Shown: positions 1 through 12,459 of the stretch, piece after piece
Position numbering within the stretch: the first letter of the stretch is position 1
Layout of the letters: the number at the start of each line of letters is the position of its first letter
From: Mauremys mutica
Taxonomy: Eukaryota > Chordata > Testudines > Geoemydidae
Assembly: GCF_020497125.1 (NCBI RefSeq)
Contig: NC_059072.1
Coordinates: 54,594,697 to 54,658,696, forward strand
Direction: 5' to 3'
DNA length: 64,000 nt
The notes under the pieces: generated by a model
Seen by the model: only the letters and a program-made list of their open reading frames with translations
The model's database searches: none
Told to the model about the DNA's origin: nothing
Translations under genes and position numbers: made by a program

Positions 1-817
1 AAATGAAGGACTATCGTGCTTAAAAGAGATTTGATATGAAAAGCGTTGTTAATTTTCCCTATGGCTGAAGCAACCCATCTTGTTGCATCTACTAGATTCT
101 GCACAGTACACTCAGCATGATCTTCTATAAATGAATATTTTCAAGAGGGCGAGTTAAAGATACATTTCCAGCCATAAGCCTGGATTCCTTCAATTGGGTT
201 AAGCCAGATCCGTAGTATTAGCTTTGCATACTTTTTACGTTCATTATTTCATGATAGTTTGTGCATGCCTTTGGCTAAAATTTCAGCACAGTTTGTCACT
301 CAGAATGACTTTCAGTTGACTGGCCTCATGTAACACTTCATGCCATCACTTGCAATTAGTATAGGAATTACTTTCTTGCACATTCTGCTATAGCTGACAT
401 GCACTGATGCTTGCAGTCTAAGAAGAAGAGTCTGATTTTTCCATGCAAATAAAACCTTGTGTGCACACTGCACATGAAAGCATGAACATATGTTTTGAGA
501 AAAAGGAATAATCCTTAGTCCTGATATAACAATTGTAAACTGGACTGCTACACTTGTAGTGAACTGAATTTAAACATATATAATGGTACAGTCCATATAA
601 TTGTAGCAAACAATATTTTGCTAAGAGACACACAAGAGTAATTACAAATAAAAGAAAGAAATCTCTCTGCTCCTTCCCCATAAATTCTCAGCTCCTTCTT
701 AAAGAATATATAAAGCAGTATGAGATGTAAAACACAGCACCATCAGTACAGTCAAAATACCTTTGTTTTGCTGCCTAAAACTAGGATCTAATATTAATGA
801 ATAGCAAAGTATTGTAA

Positions 818-3800
818 TGATTCTTCTTTAAGCAATTGCACATGTCAGTTCCATTGCAGGTGTGCGTGTGCTTCATCCACAGTTGTCGGAGATTTTTCCT
901 TCAGCAGTTCCCGTCAGGGCAGCATGAACTCCTGGTACCTCATGCCACTGCTCACAGGTATAAAGGGCTCCGCTGCCCCTAACACTCCCCCTCAGTTCCT
1001 TCCTACCACCCATGACGGTTATTGGAGCTGTGATCTTTGCATTTCAAAAATCTTCCCTCACCTTGTTTATATAGTTCCTGTCGTGTTAGTTTGGCTTAGA
1101 GTAGTGTTTTTGTATATAGTTGCCTATTACAATAAGTTTAGTCTAGTCCTTAGTGTAAACTGCTCTCCGGTGCCTTTTTGGGTACTGGGTCCAGTACCGG
1201 ACTCATGCCACACTCTCCTGGCTTTAAGGGCTGTCACACCTATGGCAAGCCAATGCCAGTCAGTGACTCCCACCCCAGCTGCCTGAAATATCTGGGGGAA
1301 GTCCACATAGGCGACAGATGTCACATTTGTAGAGGATTCAAGCCCTGTTCAAAAAAGGACAGGGTGGCCAGGCTCAAATATTTACTCATGGCATCTGTGC
1401 TTTGCCCTCCATCAGAACCTTCCTGTTTGGAGCATGTATGAGTTGGTCAAGAGTGCTCAGTCCATTCTAGCTAGCCTCACTGGTACCAAAGAAGTCCTCA
1501 AAGGACTCGGTACTGGGGCCTTTAAGATCTGCAGGCCAGGCAAAGGGTGCTGGGTGCTGCAAAGGATATTGAGGAGCACTCAAAGAAGAGACCCTCCCTC
1601 AGCACAACTTCGCTACAAAGAGGGATTGCTGATTGCTAAGCCTAGGAAGGGCCCATTGAGACCAATCACAGGACTGGCACAACTCCTAGTACTGACAGGT
1701 CAACTCCTGGTACTTTGACGGTACTGTCTATACCTGAAGCGTTTGAGGCAGCTTGCAAACTACTGAACTTGTTGGTTCTGGTTTCATCTGTGGGACAAGA
1801 GTCGTGTCTGGCACCAGGAGTGGGCGAGTTGGATTCTCTAGTGCCTGTTCTGGTACCAGTCACCATTCAATACTGGTGGCTGCGACAGTTGCAGCGTCTC
1901 AGCAGATTCCATCAAGAGGAAAGCCTGCAGTGATCTCGCTGTTGCCTCTGTCGCCTGATTCTCAACTCGTCTCCCTGATAACACTGGGGTCAGCTCCCCC
2001 ATGGCCAGAGGAAGCAGACTCGTTCTCCTTTTCAGATTCTAAGGTCGGATCTTATGTCTCCAGGCCAGAGCAACCCCAGCGGATGTCTACCCACCTTGGT
2101 CCAGATCAATGGCTGGCAAACAGCTGGGTTCCCAGCACTGTACTAGTGGCCCTTCTGGAGCCTTTGTGGCTTTCCCCCACACTCTGCAACATTCAGTAGA
2201 CATTGGGACGTGAGAACCAGTTTCCATTCCCCCTCTGCCAATATCAGTACTGTGCAAGGGGAATTGATTACTCCTGTGCAAGAATTTGACAAGGGTCCCC
2301 CTCAACAACCACTGGTCTCTTCTTCTTCATCCCTGGATGAGGAAGTACTTGCGGAGTCTACCTCACCCCCACAAGATGACTTCAGAGTCCACCAGGACAT
2401 GCTAAAAGGGGTGACTGTGGCTCTGGATAGCCAGCCAGAGAAGGTGCATGGAAAGTCGCACAGATTGGTGGACATTTTCACCTCTGCTGGACCCTCTAGG
2501 ATAGCTCTCCCTATAAATGAAGCTACCCTAGAGCCCACCCTAAGCTTATAGCAGACCCTATCCTCCCTTCCTCTCACAGCTAAAAGTGTGGAAAGGAGAT
2601 TATATGTCCCTTCCCAAGGTAATGAACATTTTTGCAATCACCTGCCTCCAGGTTCCCTCGTATTGTCTGCTTCAAATGAAAAGGATTGGACTTCAACCCC
2701 GAAGGGGAAGAAAGCAAGGAAGCTATCCTTTCGTCAGGAAAATTTATTTCACATGAGGGTAACAACTGAGAATCACGAACTAGCAGGATTCTACTTGGTC
2801 GGCATGATTTTAACCTGTGGGAAAGCATCCTGAAGTTAAGAACAAGCTTCCTGATGAGGCCAAGCAGGATTCGTGGCCAAGTCAGCTGCGCAGATGAGCC
2901 TGGATGTGGTGGATCAGTGGCTCATATTATGGCTTCCACCATTTCCATGTGGCATTCATCTTGAGTGCAATTGTCATGTTTGCCCCGGAGATGCAACAAA
3001 CCATTAAGGACCTCCCATTCAAAGGCCTTTCACTTTTCTCTGAGAAGATGGATGAAAGGCTTTATAGCCTTACAGTTTCAAGAGTGATGCTTAGGTCACT
3101 GGGGACTTATATACTGGCGACAAAAAGAAAGCCATTCCACCCACAACAGTCCCAGCAGTTCAACTTGTTTATGCTGCGTAGCCAGAACTTATTGAGAAAG
3201 AAGAGCAGTGGTTGTGAGAGACAGCTGCCTCCTTCACAGTGCCTGCTTCATTCAGGCAGACTGGTTCCTCAAAGCATTCATTTTGACTTCTTGCTCGAGA
3301 GTGACCTATAACCTCCCAGGGTACCGTCCCCTATTTTTATCAACCACCTATCCCACTTCCCAAGTGCTTGGTTCCACATTGCCATGGATGGGTGGGTTCT
3401 GGTGGAACTGGGTTACGCCCTAAAGTTTACTTCTATCCCTCCTTCCTATCCTCCTTCCCTGTCCCTCTTCAGAGACCATTCTCATGAGAATGTGATACTG
3501 TAGGAGATCCAGTCTCTCCTCCTTGTGGGCGACATATTGGAAGCTCCCAGGCCTTTCTGAGAAAAGGGTTTCTGTTCCTGATACTTTCTGATCTTGAAGG
3601 CAAAGGAGGGCTTCAAACTAGACCATTCAGATCACCCTCACAGCTTTTTGTGGCAGTCCAGACAGAATAAAGGACCACCTGATGTCCACTCGGAGAATCT
3701 CCTCCTGGATTATGGGCTGTATTTATCTACACTACAGTTTGGCAGATACAGAACCTCTGTAGAAAGTGGTGGCTCACTCAAGTAGATCACAGGCAGTTTC

Positions 3801-4305
3801 TGTGGCCTTTCTGGCCGAGGTTGCCCATCCTGGACATTTGTAAAGTGGCAACCTGGTCTTCTGTCCACACCTTTATCTCCTGCTATGCCTTCACTCATCA
3901 GTCTAGAGACAATGCCAGATTTGGACAAATGGTCCTACAATCTCTGTTCTAGTAGGCTCTGGATCTGTCTCCAGCTCAAAATGCTTTTGAGTCACCTGCA
4001 GTGGAATAGACATGTGCAATCACTCAAATAAGAAAAAATGGTTACTTGCCTTTCCCTTTCTACCCTCCTTCCCCTCTCTATCTGAGTCTCTCTCTGGTAT
4101 AAAGAACTGGGGGGTTGGGGGCAATGGGGCTCTTTATATCTGTGAGCAGTGGTGTGAACACATGGGGGCATTCACGCTGCCCTGATGGGAACTACTGAGA
4201 GAAGAATCTCTGACAGCTGTGTATGAGGCATGCACACACCTACAGTGAAATGTGCATCACATCCCAAAGAACAACAGTTAAGGAAAGGTGAGTAACCATT
4301 TTGCC
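818..4305 (+). mobile_element. Decayed DIRS-like (tyrosine-recombinase) retrotransposon
   Basis: The ends are inverted repeats: 821-965 resembles the reverse complement of about 4105-4275 (for example cagttcccgtcagggcagc against its counterpart near 4180). A TATA box and ctcagttccttc leader lie near 958-1002. Gag-like text follows, with CLKYLGEVHIGDRCHICRGF near 1280-1340 and KRKPFHPQQSQQFN near 3130. The RT start (GWVLVELGYALKFTSIP) is near 3391. Most of the RT and RNase H is deleted near 3620-3700. A recombinase-like C-terminus, with a TWSSVHTF...Y motif, ends at a stop at 3950-3952. Many stops and shifts make it inactive. Confidence 0.75.
4033..4056. repeat. Internal complementary region of the DIRS-like element
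   Basis: aaaaatggttacttgccttt here is the inverse of aaaggtgagtaaccatttt at 4285-4304 at the outer right end. DIRS elements carry such an internal segment complementary to their termini, used to circularise the intermediate. Confidence 0.65.
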
Positions 4306-4309
4306 TAGA

Positions 4310-5700
4310 CTGCACCACCACTAGTAGATGGTGCTATATCCTTATCTTAGTGTTAAGCTGTTATCTTGTATGTTGTTAGCTGTTGACCTGGCCAGGGAGT
4401 TAGCAGGGCAATTCAATCCTGTCCTGTGTGTTCTGGAGTTGGTACATGCAGTGTCCCAATAAATCCTTTCGTTTCTATAAGCAAGTATTATAACCGGAGT
4501 CAGCAGCTTCAAGATGGCAAAAGCACTTTTGCCAGCACAGAAATTTATGGGTCATGCAGATTAGACTGGAAGCTGTGATACTTGGGAGACCTTGAGCTAA
4601 TGATCTCTGTGAATGACTGGACTAATGAGAAAGCAGCTCAGTACCTAGTAGTGTTTTTGGATGTCAAAGCATTTTACCGGCAGCTTTCCAGTGAGGATCA
4701 TGAGTCTTACAGACAGTTCTGCAAACACTTTTACAACTGCTGTGAGCGGGGATTCGGCCTTCTGAAATTCTGGAAGGAATGGCAAATCAGGAGGAGGCAG
4801 GAAGGGAACCCCATATAGTTATTTGTGTACATAAAGGAAACTGTTCTATAGGCCTTTCTGTGCACCATTCTGGGCAGAAGATGGCTCAAATGAAACATAA
4901 CCTCCTACACTGAATCTCAAACTGGCAATGCAGAGTGGGATGTCATGAGAGAACCTATGTGAAAAAGTCAGTTTATAAAAGCTTTAGCAAGAGAACTTCA
5001 TAACTTGATGTAGGATAACATTATGGATAAATCTAAGGACCAGATTATACACAGAGTTCTAAATGTGGAACCAGAATTGGGATTTCCTTAAAGGTATCAG
5101 CTGTTAATTCCCAGCCTTAGAGCGACTCCTTTATATTTCAAGAAATTAGCATTTCAAGAAGTGATTGATAGTGATGTGGCTAAAAAATTGGAGGATGCCC
5201 AAGTGCAAGCTATTCACTTGCATCCCATGATCAGAAGAGAGAGAGACTGTTTCTCAAGTGGGTCCCAGGCCAGATAACATTTGTAGGTGATGTGGAGGCA
5301 AAGGCAAAGCCACATCAGCAACTGTTAAAATGGCACATGAAGAGGTGGTCAGATACTAGTTACTATGTGTCTGGAGACATTGACAGTTAGAAAACCACAA
5401 TGCTGAGAAGAATATTGCAGAATGTGGAGGAACAGGGAGCCAGAAGCGAGCATTCCAGGCATAAGATGCCAGGGAAAAAAATACATGCCAGAAAGGAGGG
5501 GAGGCATGGTTATACAACTGGAAAAAGCAGCCTGGGGAAAAATCCAAAACGTACTCCTTTTTGGAAGGGATTTTGCCCACTGATCAAGACACTAAATAAC
5601 TTATCCTTGCTGATACATAATCCATACATAATACATAATACATAATAAAGAACTGCTGCACAAAATCACTAAAAGAAAGGAGAAGATAAATACTGAGAAT
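4310..5700 (+). mobile_element. Broken gag-type retroelement
   Basis: LTR-like text with AATAAA near 4459 is followed by a gag-like open frame at 4582-4818. Near 5282-5324 the remains of a CCHC zinc knuckle are visible, interrupted by a stop and a small insertion that shifts the frame. No pol region is recognisable. It could be Ty3-type or retrovirus-derived; I cannot decide. It is plainly inactive. Confidence 0.5.
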
Positions 5701-5749
5701 GTTTATGGCAAAGTGTACCTGCCCTTTGTGACTCCCAACAGGAGGCCTG

Positions 5750-6120
5750 GCAGTCCTACTACATCCTGCCCCAGACTGCAGTGAAGTGACAGGACAGGTG
5801 CCGCAAAGGTGGACCCTGGGATAAAAGGAGCTGCAGGTCAGTTCCTGGCTGGGACCAGAGGAGCAAGGAAGGGTGCACCTTTCTGCCTAATAGAGCTCGA
5901 GGGATAGTCAGAGTTTGTTTCTGGCTACATTTTCTTAAGCTGGGTTTGCAGGGAGATAAAGGACATAACAACCTTAACCCTGAAATAAGAGTGAAGCTAA
6001 AGGGGCCAGATAGAAATAGGCTAAGGGAAGAATCAGCAATGAATTGGATTAAGCTGCCCAGGGCTGCTGTTTAGGGTCTCTGGATTGGAACCCAGAGTAG
6101 TGGGCAGTTCGGGTTCCTCA
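5750..6120 (+). repeat. LTR-like fragment
   Basis: It has a TATA-like ggataaaaggagc near 5818, and ggaacccagagtagtgggca near 6088. The latter matches text inside the element at 17033-17670 (ggaacccagagtagagggca), so it is a worn relative. Confidence 0.4.
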
Positions 6121-6414
6121 CAAATTATGTGCCATAAACTCCAAGAAAGGAAGCTTATTTAGGAGTCTGAACAAAAGGCTGAATTTAAAGGGCCCAGAGC
6201 TGGGTCCACAGGCATGCTGCCAAAAGCCACCTGCCTGCTGTGCTTGGGGTGGCAAAAAACATAGAGCCGCCCCTGTGGGGCAGATACCTCTTGGGCCTCC
6301 TGTTCCCACTCTGGTAAGATTTTAAAAGCATCTGCAGTTTAGTAAGCAGAGAGTAAGAAACGTAATATTATTATTCACCATAAAAGGATTGAAGGATATT
6401 GTAGCTTTCTTTAA

Positions 6415-6545
6415 AATTGTATATTATTATTATTATTTGTATTACCACAGTGCCTAGTCATGGAACAGGACTCCATTGTGCTAAGAGGTGTACACTCATG
6501 GAACAAAAAGATTGTTCCTACTTCAGAGAGATTATAATCTAAATA
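6415..6545 (-). repeat. L2/MIR-type repeat tail with (ATT)n
   Basis: On the + strand it starts with (ATT)n at 6421-6437 and continues cacagtgcctagtcatggaa and ggactccattgtgctaagag. This is the reverse of the tail seen in the + orientation near 18100-18240. Confidence 0.6.
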
Positions 6546-7052
6546 TAACACAGGAGACAACAGATCGATACAGGCAGGGAACAATATATAATACATTACA
6601 ATACAATAATTTTTTTCAAGTACAAAGAAAATTGAGACAATATTGGTCAGCATCATTGGCAGTGTTAGCAGCACACCAGCAGCCTAACCATTGTCAAGTT
6701 TTTATAGGAATTGGTGTCCTATATTGGGCAACTAAGGGGAAAAAGTAACCTTGGTTAACAGTGAAGATCTATTGCAGTAAATCTGTAATCCTGGTTCAGT
6801 GGGACCGTTCATATGTGTCTATAGGACAGAGTCCTAATGAAAGAGCCCTAGAACTTCAGGGTACTTTTCATCATGTTAGGAAATGCATGGTCTTATTGCA
6901 GTTGCACAATGCAAATTGGCTTTTGATACTCAGTGCTATTGCTTAATTCTTTAGTGGAATATTGAGGATAAAAACACATGACTAGAACAAAATAATGATT
7001 ATTAAATTTATATTTAATATTTATAAGGTATTCTGTTTTCTTTGTTTTTCAG

Positions 7053-7177
7053 CATATCCCGAATGGGTAGAACATATCAATGACACAGAGAGAGACATAG
7101 GCAGTGATTTATACTGGCCTTGTGTAGCCACAGGCAGGCCTACTCCAACAATCAGGTGGTTGAAAAATGGAGTATCG
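7053..7177 (+). CDS. CNTN1: CNTN1 exon: first half of Ig-like domain 4
   Basis: The acceptor is a long T-rich tract ending in cag at 7050-7052. The first two exon bases finish a codon begun in the previous exon, and 41 codons follow, starting [11 protein letters not shown]. The first core cysteine of Ig4 is in the LYWPC motif and the core tryptophan is in IRWLKNG. NDT is a possible N-glycosylation site. I end the exon after the TCG codon, because the next exon starts in phase 0 and then gives NGVS-FRRGE, the same length as the remembered mammalian protein. The resulting donor, gttggt, is weak. A better-looking gtatat lies four bases downstream but would break the frame. Confidence 0.9.
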
Positions 7178-9720
7178 GTTGGTATATTTCTATGTATTTT
7201 GCTGTATTGTTTATGTAGACACAGAAAATGATTTTTAAAGTATATTTTATTAAACAGAAGCCTTGTGTATTATATGATATAAACCTTTGATAATTCAGAC
7301 TACATTAAGGACAAAATGTATTTCTATACCCTACTTATATCTCAGTCTGCTCTTTGGTTATTAAATATATCTTCTCACATTATTTCATATTCAGTTCAGA
7401 TAACCAGCTTTTTTGTAGCATACATTTGGGATACAGATAGCTTTTTCTTTTTTTTTTTAAACCTGGGAGCCTTTACAATTAATGCTATTTTGTTGTCTCT
7501 AAATAAAAGTGCCTCCCCCCTCCCAAAAAATTCCATTTTACCACATTAAACATGAATGTATCTCAAAAGATACCTGGAAAAGACTGAGCCAATGGAGGGA
7601 CGTTGGAAATGTTTAAAAATAAGATTGCTGTTCTCATTATATTACATACAACTTTTTCATGTATTTCATGTCATAGAATATTGCAAATTTCACGTTTTCA
7701 GTGGACGTGAAGTGTAAAATAAAAGCACTGCCAAATAACATAGACCTAATTTTCTATCAGCTTTCCAATTGTTATCCTTTTTGGAGGAGTATTTTCTGAG
7801 TCTTAAATATATATTAATTTTCACTTCAGCACCCTCAACAATAGTTTTAATAGCCATTGGTAGGGCTTCTCATTTTAGGTTTTAACTGATAAACACTGAT
7901 ATAGTGCCCCTTGTAGAAAAATAAATGAGACTGGTGTTTATTCAGTGAATACCGGAGAAACACTGGAAATGGTTACTTGTACCTAAGGGCTTGTCTACAT
8001 GGAGTAATAATGTGGATTACAAGGGTGTGATTTCTAAAGTGCACTCAAGTGTGTTGCACATTAGCTGGTCTGTGTAGACCCTGCTGGTGCACATTAAAGT
8101 TTCCCTAGTGCACTTTCTCATAGTGTCACTTGAAACAGTACTAAGTTAAAGTGCATTAAGGAACATTACATTTGGATTACTCGTTATAGTAAATACAAAG
8201 AGAGAGCCTTGAAAAACCCTGATTTTTGGACATCTACATAGGACTCATCACTGCTACTAATATAAACCTCCCAAAATGAAATTAATAAACACCGAAAAAC
8301 AGAAACCCTACCATTGTTTATGTTGGACGTACAGTATTGTGTGCTCTGCTGCTGTAGAACAGGCCAAAGAGAAGAGGGTTCACAATACAACTAACACACT
8401 GCTGCATTTCCTGAGCTGTAATGACAGTGATACTGGTATACAGACAAAGAAAACAATGGGGCAGAGCTATTTTGGCTGCGTGCTTTGAGAAAAATATGGT
8501 GGAGAGGGGAAAAGGGGAGCAGGGATATCAGTGTCTGCCATATGGAAAAGGATTAAACCAGAAGAAAACAATCCTTTTTTCAAGCTTCTATGGTTATTAA
8601 AAACAAGTGATTTAGCAAGCAAAATTACTTGATTGTCCCTTTTAACTGGACAGTCACTGACAAAATGTACATGTTGGATTGCAGAAAATATCATGTAGTT
8701 TTCAAATATGTCACACAATTATACTGTGTGTTTAGAATTAAAATATTATTCCCCATTGAAAAGAACAAAAATATTCTCATTTCCATGAGAAAAAATTTTT
8801 TGTTTCTAAATCAAACAAGTTTTCTTTTTTATATTAAATATTTCCCTTGGTTGAGAGAATTTCCTTTAAAAAAGCTGATTGAAATATTTTTATTAATAAA
8901 AAACAGTACAGAGAATGCAAAAAAGTAATATTTCTTTAATTTTCAACTATCCCAGATACTACAATTGACCCTTATGCTAGGTCTAAAGCTGCTCAGCCTA
9001 TTTTCCACAAGAACATAGTTTATTAACTTTTTTTTAAATGGTTATCTACTGTAGTTCACAAAAGGTCTTGCTGTGTTTCTGTTTGGGGTTTTATTTTTCC
9101 CAAGTTATATCAACTACTTCATCATATTTACCATGTTATTGGTTATTAGAAGCAAGACACTCAAAGAGGCCCACACCAATCCGCATTGAAGCCCTTTAGA
9201 GGAATCCCATTGACTTCAATAGGTTGTAGAGCAAGCCTTAACCATGCAAATACTAATATTATTGTAAAACAAGGTACTACAATATACTGTAGATGTTATC
9301 TTGAAATTTGTTGAAGGAAAGCACATTGGCGTGGGCCATTGGCATAGTGGATGTGCTATGTACTAAGCATGTGGAAAAAACAGATTTGGTTCCTGGTTCT
9401 CCAGCCATCTTAATACTGGATCTGCAGTGCTAGGATTGTTATAGAGGCATCTTACATTGATGTACGCGATTGTTCAGCCATGATCCTTCCAGGCAAGTAG
9501 GGAGCCAGCATGGAATCTTTTCATTCAAAAAGATGGTGGCTGCAACATATTTCCATGAGGCCTGGAATGTAAAGTAGGGGGAAATAAAGGGTCTTCAGTG
9601 TTTAAAGGAATGTGAAAGACTCACTTCAAGCACTAACACCAAAATAAGAAAATTTAAGAAGCATGGAAGGATAGAAATCTTAGTGAATGTGATATTCTTA
9701 TTGTTCTGGGTTTTTTTTAG
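7178..9720 (+). other. CNTN1: CNTN1 intron inside Ig4 (2.5 kb)
   Basis: This is AT-rich intron sequence. It holds one truncated hAT-type MITE near 7987-8190. Around 9200 there is a 'ccattgacttcaatagg' motif that recurs in turtle repeats. A weakly tRNA- or MIR-like stretch lies near 9340-9450, but I could not classify it. The acceptor tract gggttttttttag ends at 9720. Confidence 0.85.
7987..8190 (+). mobile_element. hAT-type MITE, left end only
   Basis: The stretch begins gggcttgtctacat, a terminal sequence typical of vertebrate hAT MITEs. It continues with repeated gtgca and agtgca blocks. No matching right terminal repeat was found, so the copy is probably truncated or diverged. Confidence 0.5.
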
Positions 9721-9838
9721 TTCCGGAGAGGTGAATTAAGAATACAAAGCCTGACTGTCGAGGATGCCGGCATGTATCAGTGTATAGCAGAAAATGTACA
9801 TGGAATTATATACGCAAATGCTGAGCTGAAGGTTGTGG
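9721..9838 (+). CDS. CNTN1: CNTN1 exon: second half of Ig-like domain 4
   Basis: The exon starts in phase 0 after ttttttttag and reads [17 protein letters not shown], then MYQCIAEN and YANAELKVV. It ends with one base of the next codon before the donor gtcagt. The cysteine in MYQC pairs with the LYWPC cysteine of the previous exon to close the Ig4 sandwich. The DxGxYxC signature of Ig domains appears here as EDAGMYQC. Length and phase agree with the next exon, which continues as A-SPPNFELNP. Confidence 0.95.
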
Positions 9839-10454
9839 GTCAGTGAGATATTCTGCTTTTGTTTCAACTTGTAAAACACTTTCAAATTTGAACAAAATGG
9901 TAGTCAGATTCCCATATTTACAAGCACTGATTTTTATGTAAAATACAGAGCTCTGACACCACATGGCTTATTCTGTAATAATAAATTTAATAATTGTATT
10001 GCCCTGTTCTTATTGAATATAACTGAGGTGATGTTTTAACACTGCAAATATTTAAAATCTCTAATGGGGTACTGAGGAACCAAATTTTACCACCTTTAAT
10101 TTTGTCATTACTTTGTAAGAAATGTCCTCTGGAGTTTCATCTCCTCGCTTCCCACTGTAGCTGCAAACTTGGACGGGTCTCATATCAAGGGTTTGCAGTG
10201 TTTGTGGACCACAAAGAGCTGGTTGAGCTGTGGCTGCTGCCCCTGCTCATCTTACCTACTCCATTGTCCACCCCCTGCTTTTTCCAGTATCTGTTCTGCC
10301 AATCAATACGCAACTTCTAATTGACTGCTGATGCACTTCCTACCATCTTGTTGCCCTACCACAGCCTTTCAGGAGCTGATGGTCTAACCCATCCTCTTTA
10401 CCCCAGTCTAGAGGCTAGACCACTTTTAGAGGTTTCATCCTATTACTGCCTCCA

Positions 10455-10545
10455 AGATAACTCATGCTGTTCTATAGCTCAAGCAGTAGAAACTCAGATT
10501 GTTAGATCCAGAGGTCCCATGTTTAACCACAGTGGATGACCCCTT
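10455..10545 (+). repeat. tRNA-derived SINE fragment
   Basis: An A-box-like TAGCTCAAGCAGTAGAA at 10475 is followed 22 bases later by a B-box-like GGTCCCATGTTTAACC at 10513-10528, the spacing of a tRNA-type Pol III promoter. The segment closely resembles the one on the minus strand at 50592-50722, so both look like one SINE family. Outer boundaries are not clear. Confidence 0.5.
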
Positions 10546-11867
10546 CATTGATATATTTATATTGCTTGATGCCCTGTCCAGCTTACATGGCTCTCTCAGG
10601 AATTTCCTCAGCCCAGTTGTCTTGTGATCTTCTCATCTCGCATCTGCCTCCAACCTATGTCTGCTTCTCCACCTCCCAGCCCCCCAATTTCTACCTTCTC
10701 ATCTGCCTGTCTCTCTCCCACAGCTAGAGCTCCCATGGTGCATGACCAGTTCTGCCCTGTTACTTCTCAACCCACCCAGGCCTTTGGTTCCCCTCCCTTC
10801 CTCCAGCTCCTCACCACTCCTGCAACCAGTCTTGAGTTCCTCAGTTCATTGCTCAGGAACATATCCTACTTTACTACTCAACCAACCATTCCAGTAAGTC
10901 CCCTCATCTCTTTACCAGCTGTCACCCCATTACCAGTCACCCACCACCAGACCCACGTCACTCAGAAACACACATGGATGAATGAGAGGGTTAAATATCT
11001 GTTCACAGTCAGTGCTCCTTAGAATATTTCATATGCAGAATTTGTTTCTTGGATCTGCGATTGGTCACCTAAGTCACATTGTATGATTTCTGCTCCCTGA
11101 TTGGATTACCTTATAGTTAGAACAGAGCACTGCCACTGCATTGCTTATTTTGAGATGGCTGTATTGAAAAGATGTGACCTAAACCAATGTTTGATCATTT
11201 TGCCTGTACAGCTGCAATTAACAGACTTATTTCCCTGAGCTGTACACGTTTTTGGTGGCATCATAAACCATGTTGTCGCACAGACAGAGAAGTCAACAAA
11301 ACAGAGATGTGTTATCTTATGATCAGTTAAAAAAAGAGAAAAACTCAACAGGCCAAAGTCTGACCCCAGATATGTCTGAGTGGCTCTCGCTAAAATCATG
11401 CTGCTGCATGTGCACTTCTGAGAGCAGAATTTGACTGAGCAAGCGGCCAAATAGAAAACAACAGAAACTGCAAAGCTGAGGAACTGTCTACTGTTTCCTT
11501 TAGGGCTGTTTAAAAACAACAGAGAACAGAAAACAAATATTAAATTATTTAAAAAAAAATTCTTGTGACCTGTGCGGAAGCTGAATTTTTAAAAGTGCTG
11601 TTATCAGACTCTTAATTATGTGTGATCCAAAGCCCGGTGAGATCAATGGAAGTCTTTCTATTGGTTTCAGTTTGGGTTGTAGAGCAGACCCATAATACAG
11701 CTGGGCCAAGCTCAGATGAAATTTGAGAAATGAACAGATAAGGATTTCAGGAATGACACAATATATAAATATTATTGTAGCTAATTTGTCAGACCTTCCA
11801 CTGTTGCAGAGCCAAATTTCTGCATCTATGCTCACCTGCATAGTGGAAATTGTAGAGCCCAATTCCT

Positions 11868-12440
11868 TAGTTCTTCATAGAGTCATTGAGTTTAAAGGCA
11901 GAAGGAACAACCAGATCATCTAGGCTGACCTCCTGTATATCACAGGCCATGACACCACTCTGCACCCGCACACTAAACCCAACACCTAAATTGGACAGAA
12001 GACTAGACTGTTATCTGCCATAGGCAGATAAGAGGAGGGACCAAGCTACACTAGTGCCTGAGGTCCCTGCAGTGGCAGGAAAATGATTAAGTGAGATATA
12101 ACCAGATAATCCTGCTAGTGACCGGCACCCACTCGCGGAAGAAGGCAAAAATCCCACAAAATCACAGGTAATCTGAGGTGGGGAAAATTCCTTCCTGACT
12201 CCACATATGGCGATCAGTTACACCTTGAGGTTGTGAGCAAGACCCAGCCAGCCAGGCACCTGAGAGAATGCTTGGTGCCCTCAGAGCCCTGGAGCTCCTC
12301 ATCCAGTGTCTCATCTGCAGCCGTGGCCATCCAGGATGCTTAAGAAGAATTAAAAAAAAAACCCCAGAATGCATTGAGGGAGAGGGAAATCCCTTCCTGA
12401 CCCCTGCTGATGGCCTGAGATCTTAGGAACATGTCAGAAA
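11868..12440 (-). mobile_element. CR1-type LINE, 3' UTR part
   Basis: On the minus strand this reads as the 3' end of a CR1 subfamily. The terminal block is near 11870-11945, and the repeated 'ccttcctgac' phrases at about 12190 and 12392 are typical of the long 3' UTR. It appears to belong to the same copy as the RT remnant at 13130-14435, with an LTR-like element between them. Confidence 0.65.
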
Positions 12441-12459
12441 CCTGAAGTGAGCCCTACCA

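Larger units (their letters stand above)
1..7052 (+). other. CNTN1: CNTN1 intron before the Ig4 exon (partial)
   Basis: No contactin coding was found, so this is the 3' part of the intron between Ig3 and Ig4. 1-817 is AT-rich with no recognisable feature. 818-4305 is a DIRS-like element, and 4310-5700 a gag-type element. 5750-6120 is LTR-like, 6415-6545 an L2/MIR-type tail, and the rest is unclassified. Confidence 0.8.

Noticed and set aside
924..2637. Several overlapping open frames of 65-148 codons on both strands
   Set aside because: They are fragments or shadows of the decayed DIRS-like element. Only the gag-like frame near 1178-1441 has recognisable motif text, and none is a host gene.
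10475..10528. Possible tRNA gene
   Set aside because: A and B boxes are present but diverged. The segment resembles the SINE-like copy at 50592-50722, and a complete cloverleaf could not be laid out.
10102..11022. A series of open frames in a row upstream of the Ig5 exon
   Set aside because: Ser/Pro/Leu-rich text from C/T-rich sequence, with no domain, no splice context and a SINE fragment inside.
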